64,000 nucleotides of DNA from Allosphingosinicella sp. GTDB taxonomy: Bacteria; Pseudomonadota; Alphaproteobacteria; Sphingomonadales; Sphingomonadaceae. Made by a program: the position numbers and the translations under genes. The notes below the pieces were generated by a model. The model did not search any database. It saw only the letters and a list, made by a program, of their open reading frames with translations, and was not told the DNA's origin. This document shows positions 9,733 through 20,719 of the stretch, in pieces; the first letter of the stretch is position 1, and each line of letters begins with the position of its first letter. The stretch covers positions 180,058 through 244,057 of the forward strand of contig JAUJOJ010000001.1 of NCBI GenBank assembly GCA_030447665.1, in the 5' to 3' direction.

Positions 9733-11973
9733 GTGAAGACAATCAATTTCATCTGCTGGACGGCCTTGCCGCTGCTGCTGAGCGCGCCCGAAATCGCGCT
9801 GGCCCAAGCGGCCCCGCCGCCCGATCCGACGCTGCCCGATCCCCCCCTCGTGGTCGGCGAGAACGGCCAGGTCACCTTCGAGGCGGACCAGCTGATCTAC
9901 GACAGCCGCGCCGAGATCGTCACCGTGACGGGGGAGGTCCGGATGACGCGCGAGGGCAACAATCTGCGTGCCGACCGGGTGGTGTGGGACCGCAACACAG
10001 GCGAGGTCCGCGCCGAGGGCAATGTCCGCGCGGTCAATCCGCAGGGCGATGCCGCCTATGGCGACCGGATCGTCCTCAGCGACACGTTGCGCGACGGAGT
10101 GGTGGACAATCTGCTGGTGGTGCTCGAAGGCGGCGGCCGGCTCGCGGCGGAGCGCGGCGAGCGGCAGGAGGAATATACCACCCTCTATCGCGCCGCTTAT
10201 TCACCTTGCGCCGTCGTGGACGAAGATGGCTGCCCCAAGGACCCCACCTGGCGGATCAACGCGGTCAAGGTCGTGCACGATCCGGTGAGGAACCGGATCC
10301 GGTATCAAGGCGCCAGCCTCAGCCTGTTCGGGGTTCCGATCATCGCGCTTCCCGGCCTTTCCCATCCCGACGGCAGCGAGGGCGGCGGCACGGGCATGCT
10401 GGTTCCCGATTTCCGGATCAGCCGCAGCAACGGCGTTGAGCTTTCGCTTCCTTATTATCTGAAGCTCGCGCCCAATCGGGACGCGACCATCACCCCCCAC
10501 GTCTATACCGGCGTGTTGCCGATGCTGGAGGGGCGCTACCGCCACCTGACGGAGCTGGGCGCCTTCCAGCTGGCGGGCTACCTGACCTATGGCTCGCGCC
10601 TTCCGATCAGCCTGCTCGAAAACGAGCCCGCGGAGCGGGACCGGGGTTTCCGCGCCTATCTCGAAGGCAATGGGCGGTTCCAGCTCGATCCCTATTGGAG
10701 CATCACGGCCTCGGCGCGCTACGTGACCGACCGCACCTTCCTTCGCCGCTACGACATCTCCCGGGACGATCGCCTGCGCACCTTCGTCAATGGCGAGCGG
10801 ATTACGCCCAACAGCTATATCTCGATCGCCGGCTGGGCCTTTCAGGGCCTGAGGATGACGGATGTTGCCGGCCAACAGCCGTTCGTGCTTCCGGCCATCG
10901 ATGCGCGCTGGCGTTTCGAGGACATCTTCTGGAACGGACGGGTCGAGCTTCAGGCGAACAGCCTCTCCATCCTCCGCACCGAGGGCCAGGACACGCAGCG
11001 CGCCTTTGCCGGCGCACGCTGGGACCGGCGCAGCATCACGGGCCTCGGCCAGGAGCTCATTCTCACCGGTTATGCGCGGGGCGATGTCTATCATGCCAAT
11101 GACACGAGCCTCGAACCCGTCGCTATTTATCGGGGATCGGAGGGCTGGAGCGCGCGCGGCGTCGGCGCATTGGCGGCCGAGCTTCGCTGGCCCCTTATCG
11201 GCACCTTCCTTGGCGGCACCCAGCGGCTGACGCCCCGCATCCAGGTGGTCGCTTCGCCGCCGACGAAGAATCTCCGCATCCCGAACGAGGATGCCCGCGC
11301 GATCGAGCTAGAGGATTCGAACCTGTTCGCGCTCAATCGCTTTCCCGGCTACGACCGGTGGGAAGACGGCACGCGCATCACCTACGGCGTCGATTGGGCG
11401 CTCGACTTCCCGAAGGTCGCCGTCCGAACGACGGTCGGGCAGAGCTACCGCCTCGGCGACAAGCCCAGCATCTTCCCGCAGGGAACCGGGCTTGCCGATC
11501 GCTTCTCGGACATCGTCGGCCGCACCACGGTCAAGGTCGGCCGCAAGCTCAACTTCGTCCACCGCTTCCGGATCGACAAGGACAGCTTGGACGTACAGCG
11601 CAACGAAGTCGACGCGATCTTCGGTGGCCGCCAGACCTATGCCACCCTCGGTTATCTCCGCCTCGACCGCGACATCAATCTAGGCATCGAGGACCTTCGC
11701 GATCGCGAGGAACTTCGGCTCGGCGGGCGGTGGCGCTTCATGCGCTATTGGTCGGTCTTCGGCTCGGCCGTCGTCGACCTCACCAATGCCGACGAGGATC
11801 CGGCCTCGGGTGCAGACGGCTACGAGCCTGTCCGCCACCGTCTTGGGCTGGCCTATGACGACGACTGCATCGAGATTGGCGTAACCTGGCGGCGCGACTA
11901 TGACACCACCGGGGACTTTCGGAGGGGCAACACCTTCCTGTTCAGGGTAGCGCTCAAGAACCTGGGCCGCTAA
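9733..11973 (+). CDS. lptD: LPS-assembly outer membrane protein LptD
   Basis: Outer-membrane barrel that inserts lipopolysaccharide into the outer leaflet. A signal peptide (KTINFICWTALPLLLSAP, cleaved around ALAQ) is followed by the periplasmic OstA/LptD N-domain (GQVTFEADQLIYDSRAEIVT, MTREGNNLRADRVVWDRNTG). The C-terminal barrel ends KNLGR. The region CAVVDEDGCPKDPTWRINA contains the Cys residues expected for LptD disulfides. The GTG at 9733 is chosen because the signal peptide follows directly. An in-frame TTG at 9694 would add 13 residues. The frame is intact. It leads the lptD-surA-pdxA-rsmA group. Confidence 0.92.
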   Translation: MKTINFICWTALPLLLSAPEIALAQAAPPPDPTLPDPPLVVGENGQVTFEADQLIYDSRAEIVTVTGEVRMTREGNNLRADRVVWDRNTGEVRAEGNVRAVNPQGDAAYGDRIVLSDTLRDGVVDNLLVVLEGGGRLAAERGERQEEYTTLYRAAYSPCAVVDEDGCPKDPTWRINAVKVVHDPVRNRIRYQGASLSLFGVPIIALPGLSHPDGSEGGGTGMLVPDFRISRSNGVELSLPYYLKLAPNRDATITPHVYTGVLPMLEGRYRHLTELGAFQLAGYLTYGSRLPISLLENEPAERDRGFRAYLEGNGRFQLDPYWSITASARYVTDRTFLRRYDISRDDRLRTFVNGERITPNSYISIAGWAFQGLRMTDVAGQQPFVLPAIDARWRFEDIFWNGRVELQANSLSILRTEGQDTQRAFAGARWDRRSITGLGQELILTGYARGDVYHANDTSLEPVAIYRGSEGWSARGVGALAAELRWPLIGTFLGGTQRLTPRIQVVASPPTKNLRIPNEDARAIELEDSNLFALNRFPGYDRWEDGTRITYGVDWALDFPKVAVRTTVGQSYRLGDKPSIFPQGTGLADRFSDIVGRTTVKVGRKLNFVHRFRIDKDSLDVQRNEVDAIFGGRQTYATLGYLRLDRDINLGIEDLRDREELRLGGRWRFMRYWSVFGSAVVDLTNADEDPASGADGYEPVRHRLGLAYDDDCIEIGVTWRRDYDTTGDFRRGNTFLFRVALKNLGR

Positions 11974-12028
11974 CCTTGGGTTCAGCATGTTTCTGGCAGC
12001 CTATAGGACTGCTTTTACTGGAGGAATG

Positions 12029-13366
12029 ATGAAGCTCGGCACCATAGGAAGGGCGGCGCTGCTGCTGGCGGGTTCGCTCGCCGCGGCAACTGCGATTGCG
12101 CAGACGGCCGGCAACAGCCCGTCCACGAACCTCAACATACCCGCCAATCCGCAATTCTTCGGCAATGCCGACCCGTCCGTCCGCAAGGCGACGGCGATCG
12201 TCAACGGCGACGTGATCACCGGCACGGACCTCGACCAGCGTCTTGCGCTGGTGCTGCTTGCGAATGGCGGCACGGCAATCCCCACTGAGGAGATGCAGAG
12301 GCTGCGCGAGCAGATCCTCCGCAATCTCGTCGATGAAACGTTGCAGATCCAGGCCGCCAAGGCAGCAGAGATCAAGATCGAGCAGCGGGAGATCGACAAT
12401 TATTACACGCAATATGTGAAGAACTTCAAACAGACGCCGCAGCAGTTCGAGGCCTATCTCCGGCAGGTCGGCTCTTCGCCCGCGTCGCTGAAGCGCCAAA
12501 TCCACGGCGAGCTTGCTTGGAGCCGGCTCCAGCGCCGCGAGATCGAACCCTTCGTCAATGTCGCCGACGAGGAGGTTCGTTCGGTGATAGAGCGCCTCAA
12601 CGCCTCGAAGGGGACCCAGGAATTTCGGATCGCGGAGATCTTCCTCTCCTCGACGCCGGAAACCGCGTCCGACGCGCGGGCCAATGCGTCGAGGATCGTG
12701 CAGCAGCTTCGCCAGGGCGCGTCGTTCCTTGCCTATGCGCGTCAGTTCTCCGAAGCCTCGACCGCGGCGGTTGGCGGCGATCTCGGCTGGGTTCGTGCCG
12801 AGCAGCTTCCCGAGCAGCTTGCCGAGACCGCCCGGGTCCTCCCGGTCGGTCAGGTGAGCGATCCGATCGCGATCCCCGGCGGCTTTTCGATCATCGCGGT
12901 TCAGGACAGCCGCAAGGTGCTCACGGCCGATCCGCGCGACGCGGTGCTGAGCCTCAAACAGCTTTCGATCTCCTTCCCGAAGGGCATGACGCGCGCTCAG
13001 GCCGAGCCGCTGGTGCAGCGCCTGGCTCAGACTGCTCGCAACATGGGAGGCTGCGGCCGCGCCGAGGAAGCGGCGGGGCAGATCGGCGCCGAGGTGGTCT
13101 CCAGCGATCAGGTGAAGGTCCGGGATCTTCCGGCCGCGCTCCAGAACATGCTGTTGCAGCTCAGCATCGGTCAGTCGACGACGCCGTTCGGCAGCTTCGA
13201 GGAAGGCGTTCGCGTCCTGGTCCTGTGCGGCCGCGATGATCCCGACACGACAAGCGGCCCGACCTTCGATCAGGTCTATGCGCAGCTCAACGACGACCGG
13301 GTCAATCGCCGCGCGCGCCGCTACCTTCGCGACCTGCGCCGTGACGCGGTGGTCGATTACCGCTAG
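12029..13366 (+). CDS. surA: Periplasmic chaperone / peptidyl-prolyl isomerase SurA
   Basis: Helps fold outer-membrane proteins such as LptD. The ATG at 12029 follows GGAGG with 4-5 bases spacing; the adjacent ATG at 12026 would be too close. A signal peptide (LGTIGRAALLLAGSLAAATAIAQ) precedes the SurA N-terminal domain (ATAIVNGDVITGTDLDQRL). A parvulin domain follows (FRIAEIFLSSTPETASDAR, GGDLGWVRAEQLPEQL, IPGGFSIIAVQDSRK). The second parvulin domain seems absent or degenerate. The stop TAG lies inside the start of a palindromic repeat. Confidence 0.92.
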   Translation: MKLGTIGRAALLLAGSLAAATAIAQTAGNSPSTNLNIPANPQFFGNADPSVRKATAIVNGDVITGTDLDQRLALVLLANGGTAIPTEEMQRLREQILRNLVDETLQIQAAKAAEIKIEQREIDNYYTQYVKNFKQTPQQFEAYLRQVGSSPASLKRQIHGELAWSRLQRREIEPFVNVADEEVRSVIERLNASKGTQEFRIAEIFLSSTPETASDARANASRIVQQLRQGASFLAYARQFSEASTAAVGGDLGWVRAEQLPEQLAETARVLPVGQVSDPIAIPGGFSIIAVQDSRKVLTADPRDAVLSLKQLSISFPKGMTRAQAEPLVQRLAQTARNMGGCGRAEEAAGQIGAEVVSSDQVKVRDLPAALQNMLLQLSIGQSTTPFGSFEEGVRVLVLCGRDDPDTTSGPTFDQVYAQLNDDRVNRRARRYLRDLRRDAVVDYR

Positions 13367-13596
13367 AGCCTTTCCCGACAAGGAGATCGCCTTGTCGGAT
13401 CAGAAAGGCTCCAGGTTCACGTCTTGAGATGATCAGGCCGCCATGCCCCCGGCAGGGCTACGGATTGCCGGAGGCAATCCGTACCTGATCATTCCCGGCC
13501 GAAAATTGAGTAGGTGCGCAGTCCCCGGACTGCGCAGCAATGCCCGGGGGGCCTGGCGACCTACTCAATGGTTCCACTTTTTCGGGAAGTGCTCTA
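13363..13596. repeat. MITE-like repeat, long nested copy (surA-pdxA gap)
   Basis: The left end CTAGAGCCTTTCCCGACAAGG is one base over the quotable length, so only its first 16 bases are compared: CTAGAGCCTTTCCCGA. This pairs with the right end TCGGGAAGTGCTCTA. The same outer sequence occurs in inverse orientation at 56123-56240. This copy holds an extra block of about 140 bases with its own inverted repeats: ATGATCAGG/CCTGATCAT (13429-13437, 13484-13492), CGGATTGCC/GGCAATCCG (13461-13481) and ATTGAGTAGG/CCTACTCAAT (13505-13514, 13560-13569). It provides the surA stop codon and ends just before the pdxA ribosome binding site. Confidence 0.85.
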
Positions 13597-13606
13597 AGGG
13601 AGTTTG

Positions 13607-14596
13607 ATGCCCACACCTCTGGCGGTCGCCCTCGGAGATCCGGCTGGCATCGGCCCGGAGATTGTTGCCAAAGCTTGGGAGAAGCGGGACGCGCTCGGCG
13701 TCCCGCCTTTCTTCGCGGTCGGCGACTGCGAGGCCATCGAAGCGGTCTGGCGCGGGCCGGTAGAGGCGATCGCCAGCCCAGGCGAGGCATCGGACTGCTT
13801 CGCCCACGCCCTGCCGCTCATCCGCGTTGGCGGCGGCTGCAGGATAAGTCCCGGCGCGCCGGACCTCGACGGAGCACGCCACGCGCTCGACTCGCTCGAA
13901 ATCGCGGTGGGCCTGACTCGCTCGGGCGCCGCATCGGGCCTGGTGACGGGCCCCGTTTCCAAGTCTCAGCTTTACACGATCGGCTTCACCCATCCCGGCC
14001 AAACCGAGTTCGTAGCCGAGCGGTGCGGTGTTTCCGGCGACATGGTCGCGATGATGCTCGTTGGGCCGACCTTACGAACGGTGCCGGTAACGGTGCACGT
14101 ACCGGTCCGCAACGTGCCGGACTTGCTCACCGTCGAACGGATCATCGCCAAAGCCCGAGCGACCATCCGGGGCCTGCAGCGGCAGTTCGGCATCGAGCAG
14201 CCGAGGATCGCGGTGGCCGGCCTCAATCCCCATGCGGGCGAGGAGGGGGCACTCGGGCGGGAGGAGATCGACGTCATCATCCCTGCGATCGAGCGGCTGC
14301 GGGACGAGGGCTTCGACATCGCCGGCCCCTACCCTGCCGACACCATGTTCCACGAACGCGCCCGGCAACGCTACGACGCAGCGCTCTGCATGTATCACGA
14401 TCAGGCCCTGGTGCCGCTGAAGACGCTCTATTTCGACGAGGGCGTCAACATGACTCTCGGCCTTCCGATCGTCCGCACCTCCCCCGATCATGGCACCGCC
14501 TTCCCGATCGCGGGCAAGGGGCAGGCCAATCCCGGAGCGATGATCGCCGCATTGAAGACGGCCGCGTCCTCCGCCCACCGCATCGCGCAGGCGTGA
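13607..14596 (+). CDS. pdxA: 4-hydroxythreonine-4-phosphate dehydrogenase
   Basis: NAD-dependent step of pyridoxal phosphate synthesis. The ATG at 13607 (AAGGGA upstream) opens [20 protein letters not shown], the family signature. Metal-binding His regions follow in the order [24 protein letters not shown] and LNPHAGEEG. Then come [20 protein letters not shown] and [15 protein letters not shown]. 329 residues, intact. The stop overlaps the GTG start of rsmA, a pairing seen in many Gram-negative bacteria. Confidence 0.96.
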   Translation: MPTPLAVALGDPAGIGPEIVAKAWEKRDALGVPPFFAVGDCEAIEAVWRGPVEAIASPGEASDCFAHALPLIRVGGGCRISPGAPDLDGARHALDSLEIAVGLTRSGAASGLVTGPVSKSQLYTIGFTHPGQTEFVAERCGVSGDMVAMMLVGPTLRTVPVTVHVPVRNVPDLLTVERIIAKARATIRGLQRQFGIEQPRIAVAGLNPHAGEEGALGREEIDVIIPAIERLRDEGFDIAGPYPADTMFHERARQRYDAALCMYHDQALVPLKTLYFDEGVNMTLGLPIVRTSPDHGTAFPIAGKGQANPGAMIAALKTAASSAHRIAQA

Positions 14597-15438
14597 CCAA
14601 GCTTCCGCCGCTGCGCGAGGTGATTGCGCGGCACGGCCTCAGCGCTTCCAAGTCGCTCGGGCAGAATTTCCTGCTCGACGAACAGTTGCTGGACAGGATT
14701 GCTCGCGTGCCGGGGGAGCTTGCGGGCGAGCGTGCCTACGAAGTCGGACCTGGCCCCGGCGGGCTCACGCGGGCGCTGCTCCGGGCCGGCGCCACAGTGA
14801 CTGCCGTCGAGCGGGACCGCCGCTGCCTTCCCGCATTGGCGGAGCTCCAGGAGGCATTCGACGGCAAGCTTCGCGTGATCGAGGGCGACGCGCTCGCGAT
14901 CGATGAGGCGAGGGAGGCGGGCCAAGATGCGCACATTGTCGCCAACCTCCCCTACAATGTCGGTACCGCCCTGCTCGTCCGCTGGCTTGGCGGCGAGATT
15001 TGGCCGCCCTGGTGGACATCACTCACCTTGATGTTCCAGCAGGAGGTGGCGGAGCGGATCGTGGCTCGGCCCGGCAGCTCCGCTTACGGCCGGCTCGCGG
15101 TGCTGGCGGGGTGGCGAAGCGAGGCACGGCTCGCGATGAAGGTTCATCGTTCGGCCTTCGTGCCGCCGCCGAAGGTGATGTCGGCCGTGGTTCACATCGT
15201 GCCGAAGCCGGCACCGGAAGGCGTGCGGGCGGCAACGTTGGAGAAGCTCACGGCAGCGGCGTTCGGCCAACGCCGCAAGATGCTTCGAAGCAGCCTCCGC
15301 TCATTCCCGGGAGCGCTTGAGGCGCTTCACGCGCTCGGCATCCGTCCGGAACGGCGGGCAGAGACACTCGGCGTCGATGAGTTCGTCGCCATAGCGCGTC
15401 GTCTCGATAAGGACGAACATCAGGGCCTGGTCAGGTGA
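14593..15438 (+). CDS. rsmA: 16S rRNA dimethyladenosine transferase
   Basis: Dimethylates two adjacent adenines near the 3' end of 16S rRNA. The GTG at 14593 overlaps the pdxA stop. It begins [20 protein letters not shown] and has SLGQNFLLD, the SAM-binding loop [15 protein letters not shown] and the catalytic [14 protein letters not shown] motif. The C-terminal domain includes [14 protein letters not shown] and [14 protein letters not shown]. 281 residues. The last codons (GLVR stop) come from an intergenic repeat starting at 15422, so the native C-terminus has been slightly altered by the repeat. Confidence 0.96.
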   Translation: MTKLPPLREVIARHGLSASKSLGQNFLLDEQLLDRIARVPGELAGERAYEVGPGPGGLTRALLRAGATVTAVERDRRCLPALAELQEAFDGKLRVIEGDALAIDEAREAGQDAHIVANLPYNVGTALLVRWLGGEIWPPWWTSLTLMFQQEVAERIVARPGSSAYGRLAVLAGWRSEARLAMKVHRSAFVPPPKVMSAVVHIVPKPAPEGVRAATLEKLTAAAFGQRRKMLRSSLRSFPGALEALHALGIRPERRAETLGVDEFVAIARRLDKDEHQGLVR

Positions 15439-15484
15439 GGTGGAAGTGCTATGTGCTCAGCCGAAGGGGGTGAATCACGCCGCT
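15422..15484. repeat. 62-bp REP-like element, copy 1 (rsmA end)
   Basis: Shares AGGGCCTGRT...TGAGGTGGAAG...GAAGG...TGAATCA with the copies at 20647-20708, 50895-50935 and 63455-63516. Here the left arm encodes the rsmA stop, and the right arm has diverged (ATCACGCC). Confidence 0.75.
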
Positions 15485-15502
15485 TTCAGGAATTTGAGCG
15501 CG

Positions 15503-16941
15503 TCAAAGCAGTCTGATTTCGGCTCCTTCACGCGCGTGTCGCACGCCGGTGGCGACGAACAGCTTTGCAAAGAAATCGGCGGGATTATCGTGCCCATTTT
15601 CAACGAGGTCCAGGACGCTCTTCGAAAGAGTCGAGTTTAGCGTCTCAGCCTCGAAGGCCGTCAGCCAATCGCGCGTGCTGACCGCGCCATCGCTGCGATT
15701 TGCTTCGATCAGCCTTCGAACAAAGGTGAACGCGTCAGCCCCAACATTGCGGCCACGAGCAGCTCCCTCTGCCGCCAGGAAAAGCATCGCGCCACAGGTA
15801 TAATGTCCCCCGGCGTCTTTCCCCTCCAGCGTCTCGTCTCGGAGCGAGCGTCCACTGGCCAATGAGCTCAGACAATCGTCCAGATATTTCTGTAATTCGG
15901 CACGCGAGTCACGGCTGATCGCCAGTTGCTCCAACCCACGTAGCGCGATGAGATTGGCACCGCCTTCAGTGATCCAGGCGTCCTCGCGTCGAGCTTGATG
16001 CACCGTCTGCCCCAGCCAAAAGTGAGCAGTCTCGTGGCCTAAGAACCCATAGAGGTATTTGACGATGCGGGGAGACGACTGAAGAAGACCTTCTCCGCCG
16101 AGCTCCATCACCACCGCACCGGGAAGAACACTGCCGCTCGCAGATGCGACGCCCGGCGATGGCCCGCTCCAGGCCACGATCGCCATCGGTCTTCCCCATT
16201 TCGGAGGACCCATGCGCTCAGCATAAAGAGCAAGCAGACGGGGAGTGAATTCGTTCAGCTCCTTCCTCGTCCAGGCTGGAAGGTTCGAATCGAAAACGGC
16301 GGCCAATGCGTTGGTCTCAAGGATCGGACTGTTGCCGGAGTAGACATAAGCGCCCGCCCTTTTCCCCAAAGTCGTGCTGATCCTGCTGCGCGCTACGCGT
16401 CCGCGAACGAGAAGACGCGCACCGGGATCGCGCACGCTTAGAAGACCGATCGCCTCGTCGAGGTCCTTGATCTCGTCCAATTCCGACGGAAGCGTCCTCT
16501 CCGCGAGACGTGCCAGGGGCGCTGCTTGGTAGTGCAGGTCGAAATGGGCAAGCGCGCCATCGGAGAAGCGCAGCACAGGCGTATAGGAGGCGCGAAGGCC
16601 GCCTGTGTAGGGGCGCACCCGGATGCGAACCTTCCGGAGCGGTCTTCCATCCCCCACCAAAAGCTCGTGCGCTCCTCGCCGCTCCAGGCGTACACCGGGC
16701 GTCTCGATCGTCCACGATCTCGGGCGCCACGGCTGCCCGTCTTCGGCCATGCGCGTGACGGTGAAGAGCCAAGCTGGCGCTCGCCGACGGAACTCATATT
16801 CGGCGATCCAGTCTCCCGCTGCCGCCGGGTTAAGGTCACGCTGTAATCGGGTTCAGTCTCACGCGCCCGCTCGCGCGGCTCTTCTCGCTTTGCACCCGAG
16901 ACGATGAACAGGAGAGCGGCAAGAGCAAGCCGGAGCGACAT
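15503..16941 (-). CDS. Secreted gluzincin-like metallopeptidase homologue (one frameshift)
   Basis: The product of about 479 residues has a signal peptide (MSLRLALAALLFIVSG). The C-terminal half carries FLGHETAHFWLGQTV followed by WITEGGANLIAL. This fits the HExxH-plus-downstream-Glu zinc site of M1/M61-type peptidases. The frame changes near 16830: SVTL continues as NPAAAGDWIAEYEF in the next frame, consistent with one lost base. The ATG at 16750 is internal. No neighbour hints at a substrate. A precise family cannot be assigned from motif alone. Confidence 0.65.
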
Positions 16942-17385
16942 CTCTCTTACCTTATCATGAGCCCGGCTTGTGTCACGCCTTAGCGCGACAGCTCTGCTCC
17001 CCCTTTGCTCAAGCGCTAGGCCTGCCTTGGGACTGGCTCAAACGCTTGGCGCAGCTGTGCGGTGATCGCTCCTCGTCTAACGGCGCCGATCCGCTTCCGA
17101 CCGCGTGTGCGCTCCATCGCAAAGCCTCGAGAAGCTCGGCGTGCTACGCCTTTCCTCTCGCCCTCCTGCCATGTCAGTGCGATTGCTCGGCGTCGGGCCA
17201 GCTCGATTGAATTGCCTTGGAGTCACGACGTCGCCCAAGTGCTTTTTGAACCAAGTGGCACGGAGGCGGAACAGCCGTCGCGCAGCGATCGCGCCTCAAA
17301 GACTTCCGTCGCCACTCGATATCACAAGCTCGCCAGCATCTGCATCGCCGCCGCATTCAGCGTCTGACTCGAATGAGTCCAGACC
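16942..17385. other. 444-base region without a recognised gene
   Basis: Lies upstream of the gluzincin-like gene and downstream of the TPR gene, both on the minus strand, so it should hold the gluzincin-like gene's promoter. Short open frames on both strands match nothing I know. I see no RNA gene fold or palindrome here. On the minus strand the segment near 17360 reads WTHSSQTLNAAAMQMLASL, possibly a decayed coding remnant. Confidence 0.5.
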
Positions 17386-17898
17386 CTAGTTCTTCTCGAC
17401 CTTCGGGGTGGCGGCGTCCGGAGCGCGTGCGGTGAGCACCTCGGCCGGAGGACCTTTGGCGATGACCGCCGCGAGCGTAGTCGCCTGGGGGCAATCGCCC
17501 TTGCAGGCGGTCTTGAGCTTCTCGAGGTTGCGCTTGGCACGCTCGACCGCGCCGCGCTGCACCAGCGCCTCACCCTGGCCGGCAAGCGCCGTCACGTCGT
17601 TCGGCTCGAGCTTCAACGCCTCTGCATAAAGACGGATTGCCTTGCCCGGCAGCTTCTGGCCCTGCGCCACCCGCGCGAGCGCCACATAAGCCGCCCGGTT
17701 GCGGGGATCGACCGCGAGAGCGCTTTCCAGCGCATCGATCGCAAGGTTATATTGGGCAGACGCGGTCAGTGCCTGGCCCTGCTGGAGAAGGGCCGTTGAG
17801 CGAGGGTCGATCTGGCTGTCGGCACGCTGCCCGTGACCGGCGCTCGCGATCGTCGCCAGGGCAAGAGCGACCGAAAGTGCAATGGGCGTGAGGCGCAT
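17386..17898 (-). CDS. Exported TPR-repeat protein
   Basis: 170 residues. A signal peptide ([20 protein letters not shown]) is followed by about three tetratricopeptide repeats, e.g. [40 protein letters not shown] and [13 protein letters not shown]. It is probably a periplasmic protein-interaction scaffold. The C-terminal Cys pair ([12 protein letters not shown]) is notable. The ATG at 17898 has GGAG six bases upstream; an ATG at 17910 is also possible. It lies 31 bases after rsmB and may be co-transcribed. The partner is unknown. Confidence 0.8.
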   Translation of the reverse strand: MRLTPIALSVALALATIASAGHGQRADSQIDPRSTALLQQGQALTASAQYNLAIDALESALAVDPRNRAAYVALARVAQGQKLPGKAIRLYAEALKLEPNDVTALAGQGEALVQRGAVERAKRNLEKLKTACKGDCPQATTLAAVIAKGPPAEVLTARAPDAATPKVEKN

Positions 17899-17929
17899 CA
17901 ATGTCTCCATGTTCCTGCCGAGCGGAAGC

Positions 17930-19114
17930 CTAGCATGGCGCCTGCCACCGCGCGACGAAAAAGCCGTCGGTCCCGTCGCGTCCCGGCGTGAGCAGACGGC
18001 CCGGACCCGCGGGCCGTCCGAACTCTATCGCAAGAGGTTGCGAAACGAAGGCTGAACGAAAGCTTCCGAACGCCTCCGCCTGGCCTCTTCCCTCCTCTTC
18101 GAGCAACGAGCAGACGGCATAGACGAGAATTCCGCCCGGCCGAACAAGTTCCGCTGCAATCCCAAGAAGATGCGCCTGGAGCGCGACCAGCTTCTCCAGC
18201 CGCTCGGAAGTGAGACGCCAGCGCGTCTCCGGGTTGCGGCGCCAAGTGCCGGTGCCCGAGCATGGAGCATCGACCAGCACGAGATCGGCCGATCCTTTGA
18301 GATCCGTCAGCGCCTCCAGCTCTCGGTCCGGGTTGAGCAGCCGGGTTTCGACGATGGACACTCCGGCACGTTCGAGGCGCGGGTGGATTCTCGAGAGGCG
18401 GCCACGATCGACGTCGCACGCGGCGATGCGCCCGTCATTGCCCATTTCGGCTGCCAGGGCCAGGGTCTTGCCGCCGGCACCGGCGCACAAGTCGACGATC
18501 AGCATGGTGGGCGCCGCGCCGCAACCGAGCGAGAGCAGCTGGCTCCCCTCGTCCTGAACCTCGACTAGTCCCATCTGCCAGGCTTCCGCGCTTTCCACCT
18601 GAAAGCCCTCGGGCAGCCGGAGCCCCATCGGGGAGAGCGGTGTCGGGCCTGCTTCCGGGATCGCCGCCCGAGCGGAAGCCGGATCGGCTTTCAGCCTGTT
18701 GACCCGAAGATCGAGCGGCGCCCGTTCGAGCAGTGCTGCCATTTCCGCGGCCCCGACGAGCGGATCGAAGCGGCCGTCCAGCCATTGCGGGACCAGCGCC
18801 GGTGCGGCGATCGGCTCGCCTTCCTGCCAAGGCGCCGGTCCGTGCACCGACCCATCGAACAGGGGGCGGAGCACGGCATCCTTGTCGGCAAGGCCGAGCA
18901 TTGCCGCGCGTCCCGAAGGCGGGCGTTCGGCGGATCTGCGGATGGCGCGGTAGACGAGCTCGCGAACCGCGCGCCGGTCCTTGGACCCGGCGTAGCGGCG
19001 CGTCTTGAAATAAGCCGCGATCAGATTGTCCGCGGCAGGCCCAGCCGAGGCCGCCGCTCCGATGATCTGGTCGAGCAGCTCGATCGCCGCCTGCACCCGC
19101 GCGGCCGGAGTCAT
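17930..19114 (-). CDS. rsmB: 16S rRNA (cytosine-C5) methyltransferase RsmB-like
   Basis: 394 residues. The N-terminal NusB-like RNA-binding region ([34 protein letters not shown]) is followed by a Rossmann methyltransferase domain. That domain has SAM motif [20 protein letters not shown], the [18 protein letters not shown] motif and [11 protein letters not shown], which supply the two conserved cysteines. It methylates a 16S rRNA cytosine; position 967 is the known RsmB target. It lies 12 bases downstream of guaB on the same strand. The frame is intact. Confidence 0.9.
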   Translation of the reverse strand: MTPAARVQAAIELLDQIIGAAASAGPAADNLIAAYFKTRRYAGSKDRRAVRELVYRAIRRSAERPPSGRAAMLGLADKDAVLRPLFDGSVHGPAPWQEGEPIAAPALVPQWLDGRFDPLVGAAEMAALLERAPLDLRVNRLKADPASARAAIPEAGPTPLSPMGLRLPEGFQVESAEAWQMGLVEVQDEGSQLLSLGCGAAPTMLIVDLCAGAGGKTLALAAEMGNDGRIAACDVDRGRLSRIHPRLERAGVSIVETRLLNPDRELEALTDLKGSADLVLVDAPCSGTGTWRRNPETRWRLTSERLEKLVALQAHLLGIAAELVRPGGILVYAVCSLLEEEGRGQAEAFGSFRSAFVSQPLAIEFGRPAGPGRLLTPGRDGTDGFFVARWQAPC

Positions 19115-19126
19115 CGGCGAAGTGCG

Positions 19127-20644
<1,518 letters not shown>

Positions 20645-20646
20645 CT

Positions 20647-20708
20647 AGGGCCTGGTCGGTTGAGGCCGAAGCGCGTACCGCTTCCGCCGAAGGCGTGGAT
20701 CACGCCCT
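20647..20708. repeat. 62-bp REP-like element, copy 2
   Basis: Starts AGGGCCTGGTCGGTTGAGG and ends GGATCACGCCCT, with the inner hairpin GAAGCG/CGCTTC. It is the same length as the copy at 63455-63516. It sits between the M28 peptidase stop and guaB, both on the minus strand. Confidence 0.8.
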
Positions 20709-20719
20709 TTCCATAAGGT

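Noticed and set aside
16942-17385. tRNA or small RNA gene in the 444-base gap
   Set aside because: No cloverleaf pattern, CCA end or stable stem found by eye.
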